Shown here: positions 39,656-48,866 of the stretch, piece by piece
Layout: each line of letters starts with the position of its first letter
Position numbering within the stretch: position 1 is the first letter of the stretch
From: Comamonadaceae bacterium
Lineage (GTDB): Bacteria; Pseudomonadota; Gammaproteobacteria; Burkholderiales; Burkholderiaceae_C
Direction: 5' to 3'
Assembly (NCBI GenBank): GCA_947475685.1
Contig: CANJNC010000007.1
Location: 28,783 to 92,782 of the forward strand
Length of the DNA stretch: 64,000 nucleotides
Notes under the pieces: model-generated
The model's input: the letters and a program-made list of their open reading frames with translations, nothing else
The model's database searches: none
What the model was told of the DNA's origin: nothing
Made by a program: the position numbers and the translations under genes

Positions 39656-42157
39656 ATGATAAGTTTGAAATCCGTTCTTTACAATTATCATTCAATAAAT
39701 AGCTCAGTATCGGAGTTATTACCTTGGTTTGAGCAATTGACATCAGATTTGATTATCAATCAAGACGGTTCTCTTTTAGCTGGTTATGAGATTGATGGCT
39801 TGGATAAATATTCCAGTTCTCAAATAGATTTTGATAGAGCAACTCAAATTTTTAACAATGCACTAACAATACTCAATGAAAAAAATACCATATGGATTTA
39901 TCTTGATAAGAGAAAAATAGAAATAAAAATTGAGAGTGATATTGCCAATCCTATTTCAAATTATATAGAAATCGAGTGGTCAAAGGATCTCAGCAAGAGA
40001 AAATTATTTTCATATAAGCACTTCATTTTTATATCATTTTTCCCAGAAGTAAATGAAAGTCAGTCTATTGAAAGATGGAGTCAAATTTTTCAAAATATCT
40101 TTTTAAAATTAAGAAATTTAAGTTTTAAATTAAAAAACGAAGACACAAAACAAATTATCGAAAAGTCAATTATTGAATTTGAAATTCAACTGGATTCATA
40201 TGAAAGAATTTTACAAAATTTGAAAATTAAAAGACTATCTAAAAATAATTTACTTACTCAACTTTCAAACAGGATCAACTTGGCTTCATTTCGGTCAAAA
40301 GTTCCATCATCTTTAGTGAATCAATTTTCATTAAATGAGTTTTTGTCAATGGACTCAATTCAAAGAGTGGAAAATGGTGTCATTAAATTTATCGGTGCTT
40401 TGGAAAATAAATATGTTTCTATGTTAACCATAAAAGGCTATCCAGGACAAGTTGAAAATACTGATATTGAAAAATTATTAAATGTAAATGCGGAATTTTC
40501 AATTATTCATGTTTACAAATTTTTATCAAATGAAAATTCAAAAAATACACTCATGAAAAAGGAACAGTATTATAGATCTAGAGTAAAGAGTCCTTTTGTA
40601 CAGATGTTTGAGAAAGTTTCTGGTGTTGAATCCACTCGGTCAGATTTAGGCCAGTTATCTTTTGCCAACGACTCAAGGCAAGCTTTGATTTCTATTTCGG
40701 AAACTGAAAATAAGTTTGGCTACCACACTATGTCTATCTTATTGGTTGCAGAATCTTTGGATGAGTTGGATAAAACAAGAAAATTAGTTTCCGAAGTATT
40801 GATAAATATTGGGTTCGGTGTAATAAAGGAAGTCCTACATCAAATTGGTGCATTTATGACATCTATTCCAGGTGCTGTAGACGTAATGGTTAGGAGTACT
40901 TTAATTGGCATTTCGAATTTAGCACATCTAGTTCTTTTAAGATCAGTTAAGTCGGAATCCAAATTTAATCAACACCTCAGTGAACAAAGAAGAATAAATT
41001 CACCTTTTCTATGTATGTTTCCTACCAGCTCTGGGGTGCCGGAGTATTTTAATTTTCACGTAGGCGATGTAGGTCATTTTTTATTGATAGGTCAAAGTGG
41101 TGGTGGTAAGTCAACATTGGTAAATTTTTTAATTTCAATGTGGCAAAAATACTATCCTTGTAAAACAATCATTTTGGATAAAGATAAAAGTTGTTATCTT
41201 ACTGTGAAAGCTTTAGGGGGAGAGTATATAAATTTATCGACCAATCAAAATGAAAATTACCGCATGAACCCGTTGCAATGGTTAAAGGACCCAGAGAAAT
41301 TTCCATTAATTTCTTCTTGGATCATTGGTTTATTGACAACGTTCAACAATGATGAAATTTCACCATATAAAGTGGATCGTCTAAACCATGCTTTGAAATT
41401 ACTAACCAGTTCATTAAGTAATAATTTAACCTTATCACATTTAAAGCTAATGTTGGATGGTATTGATGAAGATCTTTCATCAAGACTTTCACCTTGGGTG
41501 AGAGATGATCAAAGTGAGTTTGGGTTTGGATACTTGTTTGATAATCCAATCGATACATTTTTTCAAAATCTATCCGGTCAAGTTACTTCAATTATTTGTA
41601 TTGATTTCAGTTCAATTCTCGTTAATGAAAAGATTGCGCGACCGATTATTGAGTACCTATTGTTATGTGTGGATAACTATATAGATGGTAAATCGCCATC
41701 CTTAATTTATCTTGAGGAGGCTTGGTATTTGTTAAAAGATAAAAGATTCAGCGATCAATTTGAAAACTGGATAAAAACTATGCGGAAAAAAATGGCGATC
41801 ATTGGTTTAAGTACACAGTCGGTTGATGACATTAAAAAATTGAGTATAAGTGCTGCTATCAATGACAATATTAAAACTAAAATCTTTTTACCAAATCTTC
41901 AAGTGGATGCATCTTATTCAACTTACAAGGATTTTCTAGGTTTAAGAGATGATCATATACAAAGTTTAAAAAATTTAACTCCAAAGTCACAGTACTTAAT
42001 TTGGCAAGATGAAAGAGTGCGTGTGATCGATGCAAAACTTCCTTTTCGTGTTTTGGCTTTGACTAGATCTGACTCATATGCAATCGGTCTTTTTGATCAA
42101 TTATTTCATAAGAATGGTCTTGAGGCTTATATGAGTAAACTTGAGAAATTGCAATGA
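39656..42157 (+). CDS. trbE: VirB4/TrbE-type ATPase
   Basis: Walker A LLIGQSGGGKSTLVNFL; IYLEEAWYLLKD Walker B region; KMAIIGLSTQSVDDIKKL. Confidence 0.92.
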   Translation: MISLKSVLYNYHSINSSVSELLPWFEQLTSDLIINQDGSLLAGYEIDGLDKYSSSQIDFDRATQIFNNALTILNEKNTIWIYLDKRKIEIKIESDIANPISNYIEIEWSKDLSKRKLFSYKHFIFISFFPEVNESQSIERWSQIFQNIFLKLRNLSFKLKNEDTKQIIEKSIIEFEIQLDSYERILQNLKIKRLSKNNLLTQLSNRINLASFRSKVPSSLVNQFSLNEFLSMDSIQRVENGVIKFIGALENKYVSMLTIKGYPGQVENTDIEKLLNVNAEFSIIHVYKFLSNENSKNTLMKKEQYYRSRVKSPFVQMFEKVSGVESTRSDLGQLSFANDSRQALISISETENKFGYHTMSILLVAESLDELDKTRKLVSEVLINIGFGVIKEVLHQIGAFMTSIPGAVDVMVRSTLIGISNLAHLVLLRSVKSESKFNQHLSEQRRINSPFLCMFPTSSGVPEYFNFHVGDVGHFLLIGQSGGGKSTLVNFLISMWQKYYPCKTIILDKDKSCYLTVKALGGEYINLSTNQNENYRMNPLQWLKDPEKFPLISSWIIGLLTTFNNDEISPYKVDRLNHALKLLTSSLSNNLTLSHLKLMLDGIDEDLSSRLSPWVRDDQSEFGFGYLFDNPIDTFFQNLSGQVTSIICIDFSSILVNEKIARPIIEYLLLCVDNYIDGKSPSLIYLEEAWYLLKDKRFSDQFENWIKTMRKKMAIIGLSTQSVDDIKKLSISAAINDNIKTKIFLPNLQVDASYSTYKDFLGLRDDHIQSLKNLTPKSQYLIWQDERVRVIDAKLPFRVLALTRSDSYAIGLFDQLFHKNGLEAYMSKLEKLQ

Positions 42158-42912
42158 TATTTTTATTGTTCATACTTCTTTTCTTCTCATCAATGTGTAA
42201 CGGTTTTGTTGTTTTTGATCCAAGTAATTTTGTTAAAAATTCACTCACTGCAGCGCAAACTGCTGAACAAATAATGTATCTCACATCTCAATATGAGACA
42301 CAGATGAGGCAATTTGAAACACAACTTTTACAACTCAAAAATTTACCTGTTTCCTCTATCAATTCACTATTAAGTAAAAACCACGATGATCTTTTAATTT
42401 CTACAGAATTTTTTTCCAAAGTTCAGTCTATTTATGGGTCGATTAACCAAATTCAGGAAAACTTCAAAAAAAGACTCGATTCTGCAAAAATGTTGAATTT
42501 GGATTGGAATCAATACGTTGCATATGAAAAAAATCGAATTGATCGCGTTCAAAGTGATGCAATTTCAATATCTTCAAATGATTTATCTGCTTTGAGTCGA
42601 TTAAAGCGTGATTACGAATTCGCAAGTGAAATAGAAATGAAAATTGGTGCTACATCTGGAGTACACGAAGCCATGCAACTGCTTAATGTTCAAGTGAATC
42701 GAATCATTACCCAGAATGCTGATTTTTTAAAAACTCTTAATGTTTCAATCAATACACCTAGTAGTGGAGTAAATTTATTAGAACGTAATTTTAAGGATCA
42801 ACTTGAATTGAACCGCAAACTAGCGAGAGAAAATCTTGATCGGTCGAGGTACGAGGGCGAGTTAAAGGTTTTTAATATATTAGGTAATGGTTATTTTCGA
42901 AATGATAAATGA
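42154..42912 (+). CDS. trbJ: VirB5/TrbJ-like protein
   Basis: VVFDPSNFVKNSLTAAQTAEQIMYLTSQYETQMRQFETQLLQLKNLP resembles TrbJ N-terminus; ATGA overlap with trbE. Confidence 0.8.
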   Translation: MIFLLFILLFFSSMCNGFVVFDPSNFVKNSLTAAQTAEQIMYLTSQYETQMRQFETQLLQLKNLPVSSINSLLSKNHDDLLISTEFFSKVQSIYGSINQIQENFKKRLDSAKMLNLDWNQYVAYEKNRIDRVQSDAISISSNDLSALSRLKRDYEFASEIEMKIGATSGVHEAMQLLNVQVNRIITQNADFLKTLNVSINTPSSGVNLLERNFKDQLELNRKLARENLDRSRYEGELKVFNILGNGYFRNDK

Positions 42913-43888
42913 ATTTTTTAAAATTCTTTTTATTTTTCTTCTTTTGATTACATTCAATTGTGCATTTCCTCAATCTTGTGATTCAACTTCTGGTACTTGT
43001 TTAAACTCGATCGAGGAGATTGATAAAACAAAAAATCTTGCTCTGAATGCTACTAACCAGTTGAAATTGGCTATCAATTCTTTAGAAGATCAAATCGATT
43101 CTTTGCGAAATCGACACCCATTCAATTCTCTTGGTCGTCAATTGATTGTTTCACTTTTTTTAATTGTGTTTATGTGGACTGTGATTAAAAATATGTTGAT
43201 CAAACCTGTTTTTAGTCAAATTTTTATAGATTTGATTTATCCATGCATAATTTTAGGCTTGGCGTTTGAAGTATTGGATCAAAACTTAGGACAAATTATT
43301 GCTGATTCTGTTCAGTATGTGACTCTTCTCTTGACGTCAAATTCTCAATCAAATGGAACTTCAAGCGAAATCTACGCTGAAAATCTTTTGAAGTCTATGT
43401 TAGTTATTTGGAGTGCACCTAATACAGTCGATCCATTTAACTTAGGCATAGAGGCTGGCATCTCTTTTTTATTAAAAATTATTTCTATTTTCTTTATCGG
43501 TTCTTCAATTGCTATTGGTTTAACGTATTTACTCATAGCAAAATTTCAAATTGCTTTGGCAATAGCCTTAGGTCCCATCATGATCCCATGGGCCATTTGG
43601 AAGCCAACGGAGTTTATTTTTACGAGTTGGTTAAATTTTTTGCTTAAATCGTCCTTTGTTTCACTATGTGTTTTTTCTATTGAATCAATTTTGAGAGTTT
43701 CTATTGCTAATTTAGTCAACCTTTCTGATTCTGTTACGCAAGGCGTAAATTCAGCTTTTGTATATGGAACAGTTTCACTGCTTTCATTGCTCTTTTCTTT
43801 GCTTATTTCTAAATCTTTTGAAATAGGATCTGGACTTATTTCGGGTGTTTCCTCAGGATTTCGACAAATTGGTCCTGTATTGAAATGA
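42902..43888 (+). CDS. trbL: VirB6/TrbL-like polytopic membrane protein
   Basis: Multiple TM segments; AKFQIALAIALGPIMIPWAIWKPTEFIFTSWLNFLLKSSF resembles the TrbL core. Confidence 0.82.
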   Translation: MINEFFKILFIFLLLITFNCAFPQSCDSTSGTCLNSIEEIDKTKNLALNATNQLKLAINSLEDQIDSLRNRHPFNSLGRQLIVSLFLIVFMWTVIKNMLIKPVFSQIFIDLIYPCIILGLAFEVLDQNLGQIIADSVQYVTLLLTSNSQSNGTSSEIYAENLLKSMLVIWSAPNTVDPFNLGIEAGISFLLKIISIFFIGSSIAIGLTYLLIAKFQIALAIALGPIMIPWAIWKPTEFIFTSWLNFLLKSSFVSLCVFSIESILRVSIANLVNLSDSVTQGVNSAFVYGTVSLLSLLFSLLISKSFEIGSGLISGVSSGFRQIGPVLK

Positions 43889-44034
43889 ATTTTTTTTCCA
43901 ATAAGGCGAGTTCTTTGAGGGTATTTTTTAGTTTGATTCGGCTAGAAATCATAAGAATTCAGTCTTTGCACCCTTTTTTAATTCCTATTCTGACTTTTTC
44001 CTATTGCATGAAGTTTTGGCGTATCTTTTCTTAA
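43885..44034 (+). CDS. 49-aa ORF with ATGA overlap to trbL; possible truncated next operon gene
   Basis: MNFFSNKASSLRVFFSLIRLEIIRIQSLHPFLIPILTFSYCMKFWRIFS*; below the cutoff of the supplied ORF track. Confidence 0.3.
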   Translation: MNFFSNKASSLRVFFSLIRLEIIRIQSLHPFLIPILTFSYCMKFWRIFS

Positions 44035-44122
44035 AAGAAACCTTGTTTTTTAGTTCTTTATGATTAAATTTATATTTTTTTCACTGATGTATCATCACGG
44101 TTAATCTATTTAAGGAGATTTC

Positions 44123-44968
44123 ATGTCTATTTGTTCATTAGCGAAACATGTTTTGCGGCTTTTACTCACTATTTCTTGTTTTATGGGTTTTATTTCGTTT
44201 ACGCATGCACAAACACCCTCAGGTAAAACCCAACTTCAATGGCTAGGTCAGGCCTCATTTAAATTAACTTCTCCCGGAGGTAAAAATATCATTATTGATC
44301 CGTGGATTACTGGTGGCCCCAAAGCTCCCACGATTTACAAAAAAGATTTATCTGCTCTTGGAAAAGTTGATTTTGTTCTTGTTTCTCATGGTCATGTTGA
44401 TCATTTAGGTGATGCGCCCGATATTGCCAAATTAAATAGTGCAGTTCTATATGGTCCTGCTGACATGATTACTCCTTTAATTACTTTGGGATTAATGCCT
44501 GCTAATTTAACCCATCGCTTCAATAAATCTGGTTCAATTCTTCCAGCTCAAGGAATCAAAGTAACTGCTGTTCGAGCAGATCACTCGTCTTTGATCGTTT
44601 TTAACAACCCAACGACTAACAAAAATGAATCACACCCCGCTGGTGAGGCTGTTGGATATATTATTCAGTTAGAAAATGGGTTCAAAATTTGGCACATGGG
44701 AGATACGGGTCTATTTTCAGACATGAAATTTATCAGTGAGTATTACAAACCTGATTTGGTATTGATTCCAATTGGTGGGAATTTTACGATGGATCCAGTT
44801 GATGCTGCCTATGCCATCAATACCTTGATAAAGCCTAAGATGGTGATTCCAATTCACTATAACTCTAACCCACTTACGAAAGGCACCTTAGCAGAGTTTC
44901 AAGAAGCGATGAAATCAAGTCAGACTAAAGTTATTCCAATGGTTGAAGGTCAGACTTTAGAGTTTTAA
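44123..44968 (+). CDS. Exported metal-dependent hydrolase (UPF0173/MBL-fold)
   Basis: Signal peptide; VSHGHVDHLGD; VLIPIGGNFTMDPVDAAYAI. Confidence 0.88.
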   Translation: MSICSLAKHVLRLLLTISCFMGFISFTHAQTPSGKTQLQWLGQASFKLTSPGGKNIIIDPWITGGPKAPTIYKKDLSALGKVDFVLVSHGHVDHLGDAPDIAKLNSAVLYGPADMITPLITLGLMPANLTHRFNKSGSILPAQGIKVTAVRADHSSLIVFNNPTTNKNESHPAGEAVGYIIQLENGFKIWHMGDTGLFSDMKFISEYYKPDLVLIPIGGNFTMDPVDAAYAINTLIKPKMVIPIHYNSNPLTKGTLAEFQEAMKSSQTKVIPMVEGQTLEF

Positions 44969-44969
44969 G

Positions 44970-45611
44970 ATGATTGATTTATACACTTTTTTCCGCAGTG
45001 GAACTTCTCATCGCCTGCGAATCGCTTTAGCTTTAAAAGGCTTGGATGCAAATCACATTCCTGTTGACTTAAGAACGGAGGAGCATTCAAAAGCAGCCTT
45101 TATGTCCATTCAACCACAAGGCTTGGTTCCAGCTTTGAGAGTCGATGAACATGTTCTTATACAATCACCAGCAATTATTGAATGGCTAGAAGAAGCTTAC
45201 CCCAGTAGGCCTTTCTTGCCTAAAGACTTATTGGCTAGACAGTATGTTCGTTCTATCGCTGCTATAGTGGGTTGTGACATTCATCCGGTTAACAATAGGC
45301 GGGTCCTTGAACATTTAAGAGGACACTTCAAGGCTGACGAAGATCAAATTTTAGAATGGTGTGCAAAATGGATTGTCAGTGGCTTTGATGCGCTAGAAAA
45401 AATCTTAAATGCAGAAAAAAATAGAGGACTTTATTGTTATGGCAATGAGCCAACCCTGGCTGATATTTATTTGATACCTCAAGTTGAGAGTGCTAGACGC
45501 TTTAAAATAGACATGAATCGCTGGCCCTTAATTCAGGCGATTGATAAGCAGTGCATGACTTTATCTGCTTTTATAAACGCGGCGCCATCAAAGCAAAAAG
45601 ATGCTTCATGA
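44970..45611 (+). CDS. Zeta-class GST, maleylacetoacetate/maleylpyruvate isomerase
   Basis: FRSGTSHRLRIALALKGL; NPQGLVPAL-type motif; CDIHPVNNRRVLEHL. Confidence 0.88.
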   Translation: MIDLYTFFRSGTSHRLRIALALKGLDANHIPVDLRTEEHSKAAFMSIQPQGLVPALRVDEHVLIQSPAIIEWLEEAYPSRPFLPKDLLARQYVRSIAAIVGCDIHPVNNRRVLEHLRGHFKADEDQILEWCAKWIVSGFDALEKILNAEKNRGLYCYGNEPTLADIYLIPQVESARRFKIDMNRWPLIQAIDKQCMTLSAFINAAPSKQKDAS

Positions 45612-45719
45612 GACTTCTAAATTAATTTTGATTTTTCGCCTTATCAAGCACTTATAGATTACCTATGATGAACTTATCAAAGCAATCCAATAGTAGGCAC
45701 TTAATTTAAGGTTCTTCTT

Positions 45720-46478
45720 ATGGAAATAGAATACGGATCAAAAGGTCTCATTGGTGTTTTAACTCCCCAAGCCAATACGACAGTTGAACCTGAGTTTTGG
45801 ACATTGCTTCCCAATGGTTTTAGTTTTATCAATGCTCGATTAATCAGTTCTTGTAACACCATTGAGGAAAGATTGATCGATTATTTTTCTAATCTTGAAA
45901 ATTCATGTAATCAATTTGGCAATGCACCTATTAAATTATTGTCAATCGCTTGCACAGGCAGTTCTTATTTGATTGGACGCGATAAAGAAGAGTCAATTGT
46001 TAATAAAATTAGCAAATTATTAGGTATTCCGGTTACGACTTCTGGTTTATCGGTTGTCGCTGCGTTGAATAATTTATCAGCTAAACGTATAGCTCTTTGC
46101 TCTCCATACCCAGATGCATTGACCCAACTCAGCGTTGAGTATTGGCAGTCCCATGGACTTATTGTATCTTCTGTTGTGAGTGTATTGCCTGCAACTGAGC
46201 ATTTCCATCCGATTTATGGAATTTCAGCACAAAATGCTTTGGATAGTTTGGCTACATTGAATCAGTCTGATGCCGATGTAATTGTGATGCTTGGAACAGG
46301 AATGCCAACCTTATTGCCCCTGATCAAAGGCAACCAGGTGGCAGATGCAAAACCAATTATCTCTTGCATGTTGGCTACTGTTTGGAATAGTGTGAGTCAA
46401 ATTGATGAAAACTTTGGGAACATTGTCCCTTGGGTTAATAATCCGATATGGATTGATAGATTCAACGCTAGTCATTAA
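45720..46478 (+). CDS. Asp/Glu racemase-superfamily (maleate isomerase/arylmalonate decarboxylase-like)
   Basis: GVLTPQANTTVEPEF; SIACTGSSYLIG; ADVIVMLGTGMPTL. Confidence 0.82.
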   Translation: MEIEYGSKGLIGVLTPQANTTVEPEFWTLLPNGFSFINARLISSCNTIEERLIDYFSNLENSCNQFGNAPIKLLSIACTGSSYLIGRDKEESIVNKISKLLGIPVTTSGLSVVAALNNLSAKRIALCSPYPDALTQLSVEYWQSHGLIVSSVVSVLPATEHFHPIYGISAQNALDSLATLNQSDADVIVMLGTGMPTLLPLIKGNQVADAKPIISCMLATVWNSVSQIDENFGNIVPWVNNPIWIDRFNASH

Positions 46479-46495
46479 TTTTCTTGGTAAATAAG

Positions 46496-47692
46496 ATGCT
46501 TTACGATGTTTTGATAATTGGTGCTGGCCCGGTAGGTTTGACTTTGGCGATGCGACTGGGATTGAATGGTCATAAAGTATGTGTTTTAGAAGCGCAAAGT
46601 GATATTGAAACTGATCTGAGGGCCTCTACCTTTCATCCTCCCACATTGGATTTGTATGATGAGCAAGGAATTACTGCTCAATTGATCGATTCAGGTTTAG
46701 TCGCTCCTACTTGGCAAGTTCGAATGAACCATACCAATGAATTTGCGGAATTTGATTTATCTATACTAAAAGACCATACAAATCACCCATATAGACTTCA
46801 ATGCGAGCAATGGAGATTGAGTGGGTTCTTAAGAGACTATATTGAGAATAAATTACCAAATGTATCCTTGCTATGGGGTCATCCCTGTGAAAGCTTCAAC
46901 CAAGACGCATCATCTGTAGTTGTTAACTCCAAGAGTTCAACATCTGATTTAACTACATTTAAAGCTAAATTTTTAATTGGCTGTGATGGTGCTAGAAGTA
47001 TTGTTCGAAAAAATTTGTGTCTAGAGTTTGAAGGGCAAACTTTTCCGGAAACAACCATACTCGCAACAACGCATTTTCCATTTCAAGATTACCTTGATCA
47101 TTTATCTTATATTAACTACTGTTGGACTTCAGATGGTACGTTTAGTCTCCTCCGGTTAAAAAATCTTTGGCGAGTCAGTCTTTATCCTTCTTTGGACGAG
47201 TCCATAGATTCTGCTGTTGAGAGTCAATCGGTTCGCCGAAAGATCAATCAAATTTCATCAAGCTTTGGAGACAGTCCAATCTTAGAAATTCGACCTTATA
47301 AAATTCACCAGCGGGTTGTCAAGCAATATGTGGTGGGTCGAGTACTTCTCGCTGGAGACGCCGCACATATCAACTCGCCTAGTGGAGGCATGGGTATGAA
47401 TGGAGGTGTTCATGATGCATTTAATTTGGCTGACAAATTAAACCGTATATTGAAAGGCGAAGGTATTGAGCTTTTAAATAAATACGAACGTCAGCGAAGG
47501 CCTATTGCCATTAAGCATGTCATTGAGCAATCTTCAAAAAATCGCGCTCGTATGCAAGAAAAAGATATGTCTAAAAGACTCTTGACCTTGCAGGAATTGA
47601 AAAGAAAAAGCCAAGACAAAAGCTTGGCTTTGGATTATTTATTAGAAACCTCTATGATTTCTGGTTTAGCGGAATCTTTAAATATAGATTGA
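46496..47692 (+). CDS. FAD-dependent aromatic monooxygenase (MhpA/PheA-like)
   Basis: IIGAGPVGLTLAMRLGLNGHKVCVLE; IGCDGARSIVR; LLAGDAAHINSPSGGMGMNGGVHDA. Confidence 0.9.
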   Translation: MLYDVLIIGAGPVGLTLAMRLGLNGHKVCVLEAQSDIETDLRASTFHPPTLDLYDEQGITAQLIDSGLVAPTWQVRMNHTNEFAEFDLSILKDHTNHPYRLQCEQWRLSGFLRDYIENKLPNVSLLWGHPCESFNQDASSVVVNSKSSTSDLTTFKAKFLIGCDGARSIVRKNLCLEFEGQTFPETTILATTHFPFQDYLDHLSYINYCWTSDGTFSLLRLKNLWRVSLYPSLDESIDSAVESQSVRRKINQISSSFGDSPILEIRPYKIHQRVVKQYVVGRVLLAGDAAHINSPSGGMGMNGGVHDAFNLADKLNRILKGEGIELLNKYERQRRPIAIKHVIEQSSKNRARMQEKDMSKRLLTLQELKRKSQDKSLALDYLLETSMISGLAESLNID

Positions 47693-47695
47693 TTT

Positions 47696-48754
47696 TTAAG
47701 AAGAACTTGTTAAATTGCTTGATTTGATAACTGGGCCCCATTTTTTATTTTCATTTTGTAGGAATTGATTGAACTCCTTTGGTCCAATGACATTGCTGTT
47801 TAATCCCATATCTTGAAGTCGTTGTTTCGTGTCAGTGTTTTCCATTGCTTTAATTATTTCTATTTTTAATTTTTCAACGACCAATGAGGGCGTTCTTGAT
47901 GGGACAGAAATACCAAACCAGGCATCCCCTATTGCACCATTGACCGATTCGTTCATGGTTGGGATTTCAGGGTGATCTTGAATTCTTTGCTGTGAAGTCA
48001 CTGCGAGTGCCCGCACTTTACCGCTTTTGATATAGGGAGTTGCTGCAATCAATGCATTAAACATCGCATCAATTTGCCCGCCCAATAAATCTGTCATTGC
48101 GGGCCCAGTCCCTTTGTAAGGGATATGAATCATGTCAACCTTGGTCAAGTGCTTTAGTAGTTCCCCGGTTAAAAACCCCGCTGATCCTACCCCTGCAGAG
48201 GAGTAGCTCAATTTTCCAGGATTTGATTTGGCCATATTGAGGAAATCGTTGAAATTTTTTGCCGGATGATCGGCTCTGACGATCAATGCATTGGTAAATG
48301 TGCCTAGTAGGCAAACATGAGTCAGGTCCTCCATGGGTTTATAGCCAAGTTGTTGACCCATGAGAGGACCAACAGTTATGGCCGCACCATTTGATAGAAC
48401 AACGGTGTAACCATCAGGATTGGATTTGGCAGCGATTTCAGTGCCCAATACGGACCCATTGCCGCCTTTGTTTTCAATGACCCAGACTTGTGACATTTGT
48501 CTGCTGAGTTGTTCAGCAATGACTCTGGCTATCAAGTCGCCAGATCCGCCAACTGCAAATGGAACAATAAATCGTATGGGTTTATAGGGATAATTTGTAT
48601 TCGCTTGGGCCATGCTTTTGGAGGGCATAACGCCACTTAAGCCACAAAGTGTTATTACTAAAGAGGACAAGGCTCCGAATTCAATCGCATTTCTTCTTGA
48701 AAGAGTAACTTTCAGTTCGCTATTTTTTTTAATTTTTAGTAATTCTATAGACAT
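47696..48754 (-). CDS. TTT (Bug/TctC) substrate-binding protein
   Basis: Tat-like SRRNAIEFGAL; NYPYKPIRFIVPFAVGGSGDLIARVIAEQLSRQMSQVWVIENKGG. Confidence 0.92.
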   Translation of the reverse strand: MSIELLKIKKNSELKVTLSRRNAIEFGALSSLVITLCGLSGVMPSKSMAQANTNYPYKPIRFIVPFAVGGSGDLIARVIAEQLSRQMSQVWVIENKGGNGSVLGTEIAAKSNPDGYTVVLSNGAAITVGPLMGQQLGYKPMEDLTHVCLLGTFTNALIVRADHPAKNFNDFLNMAKSNPGKLSYSSAGVGSAGFLTGELLKHLTKVDMIHIPYKGTGPAMTDLLGGQIDAMFNALIAATPYIKSGKVRALAVTSQQRIQDHPEIPTMNESVNGAIGDAWFGISVPSRTPSLVVEKLKIEIIKAMENTDTKQRLQDMGLNSNVIGPKEFNQFLQNENKKWGPVIKSSNLTSSS

Positions 48755-48866
48755 GATACTTATTACAATATAGATAAAGTACTGGAGGGACTTGGAAGTC
48801 CTGCATTTTTTGTTGATTATAAATATCCTTCTGAATTAAGTCCAACTTAATAGGAATACCTGATTG

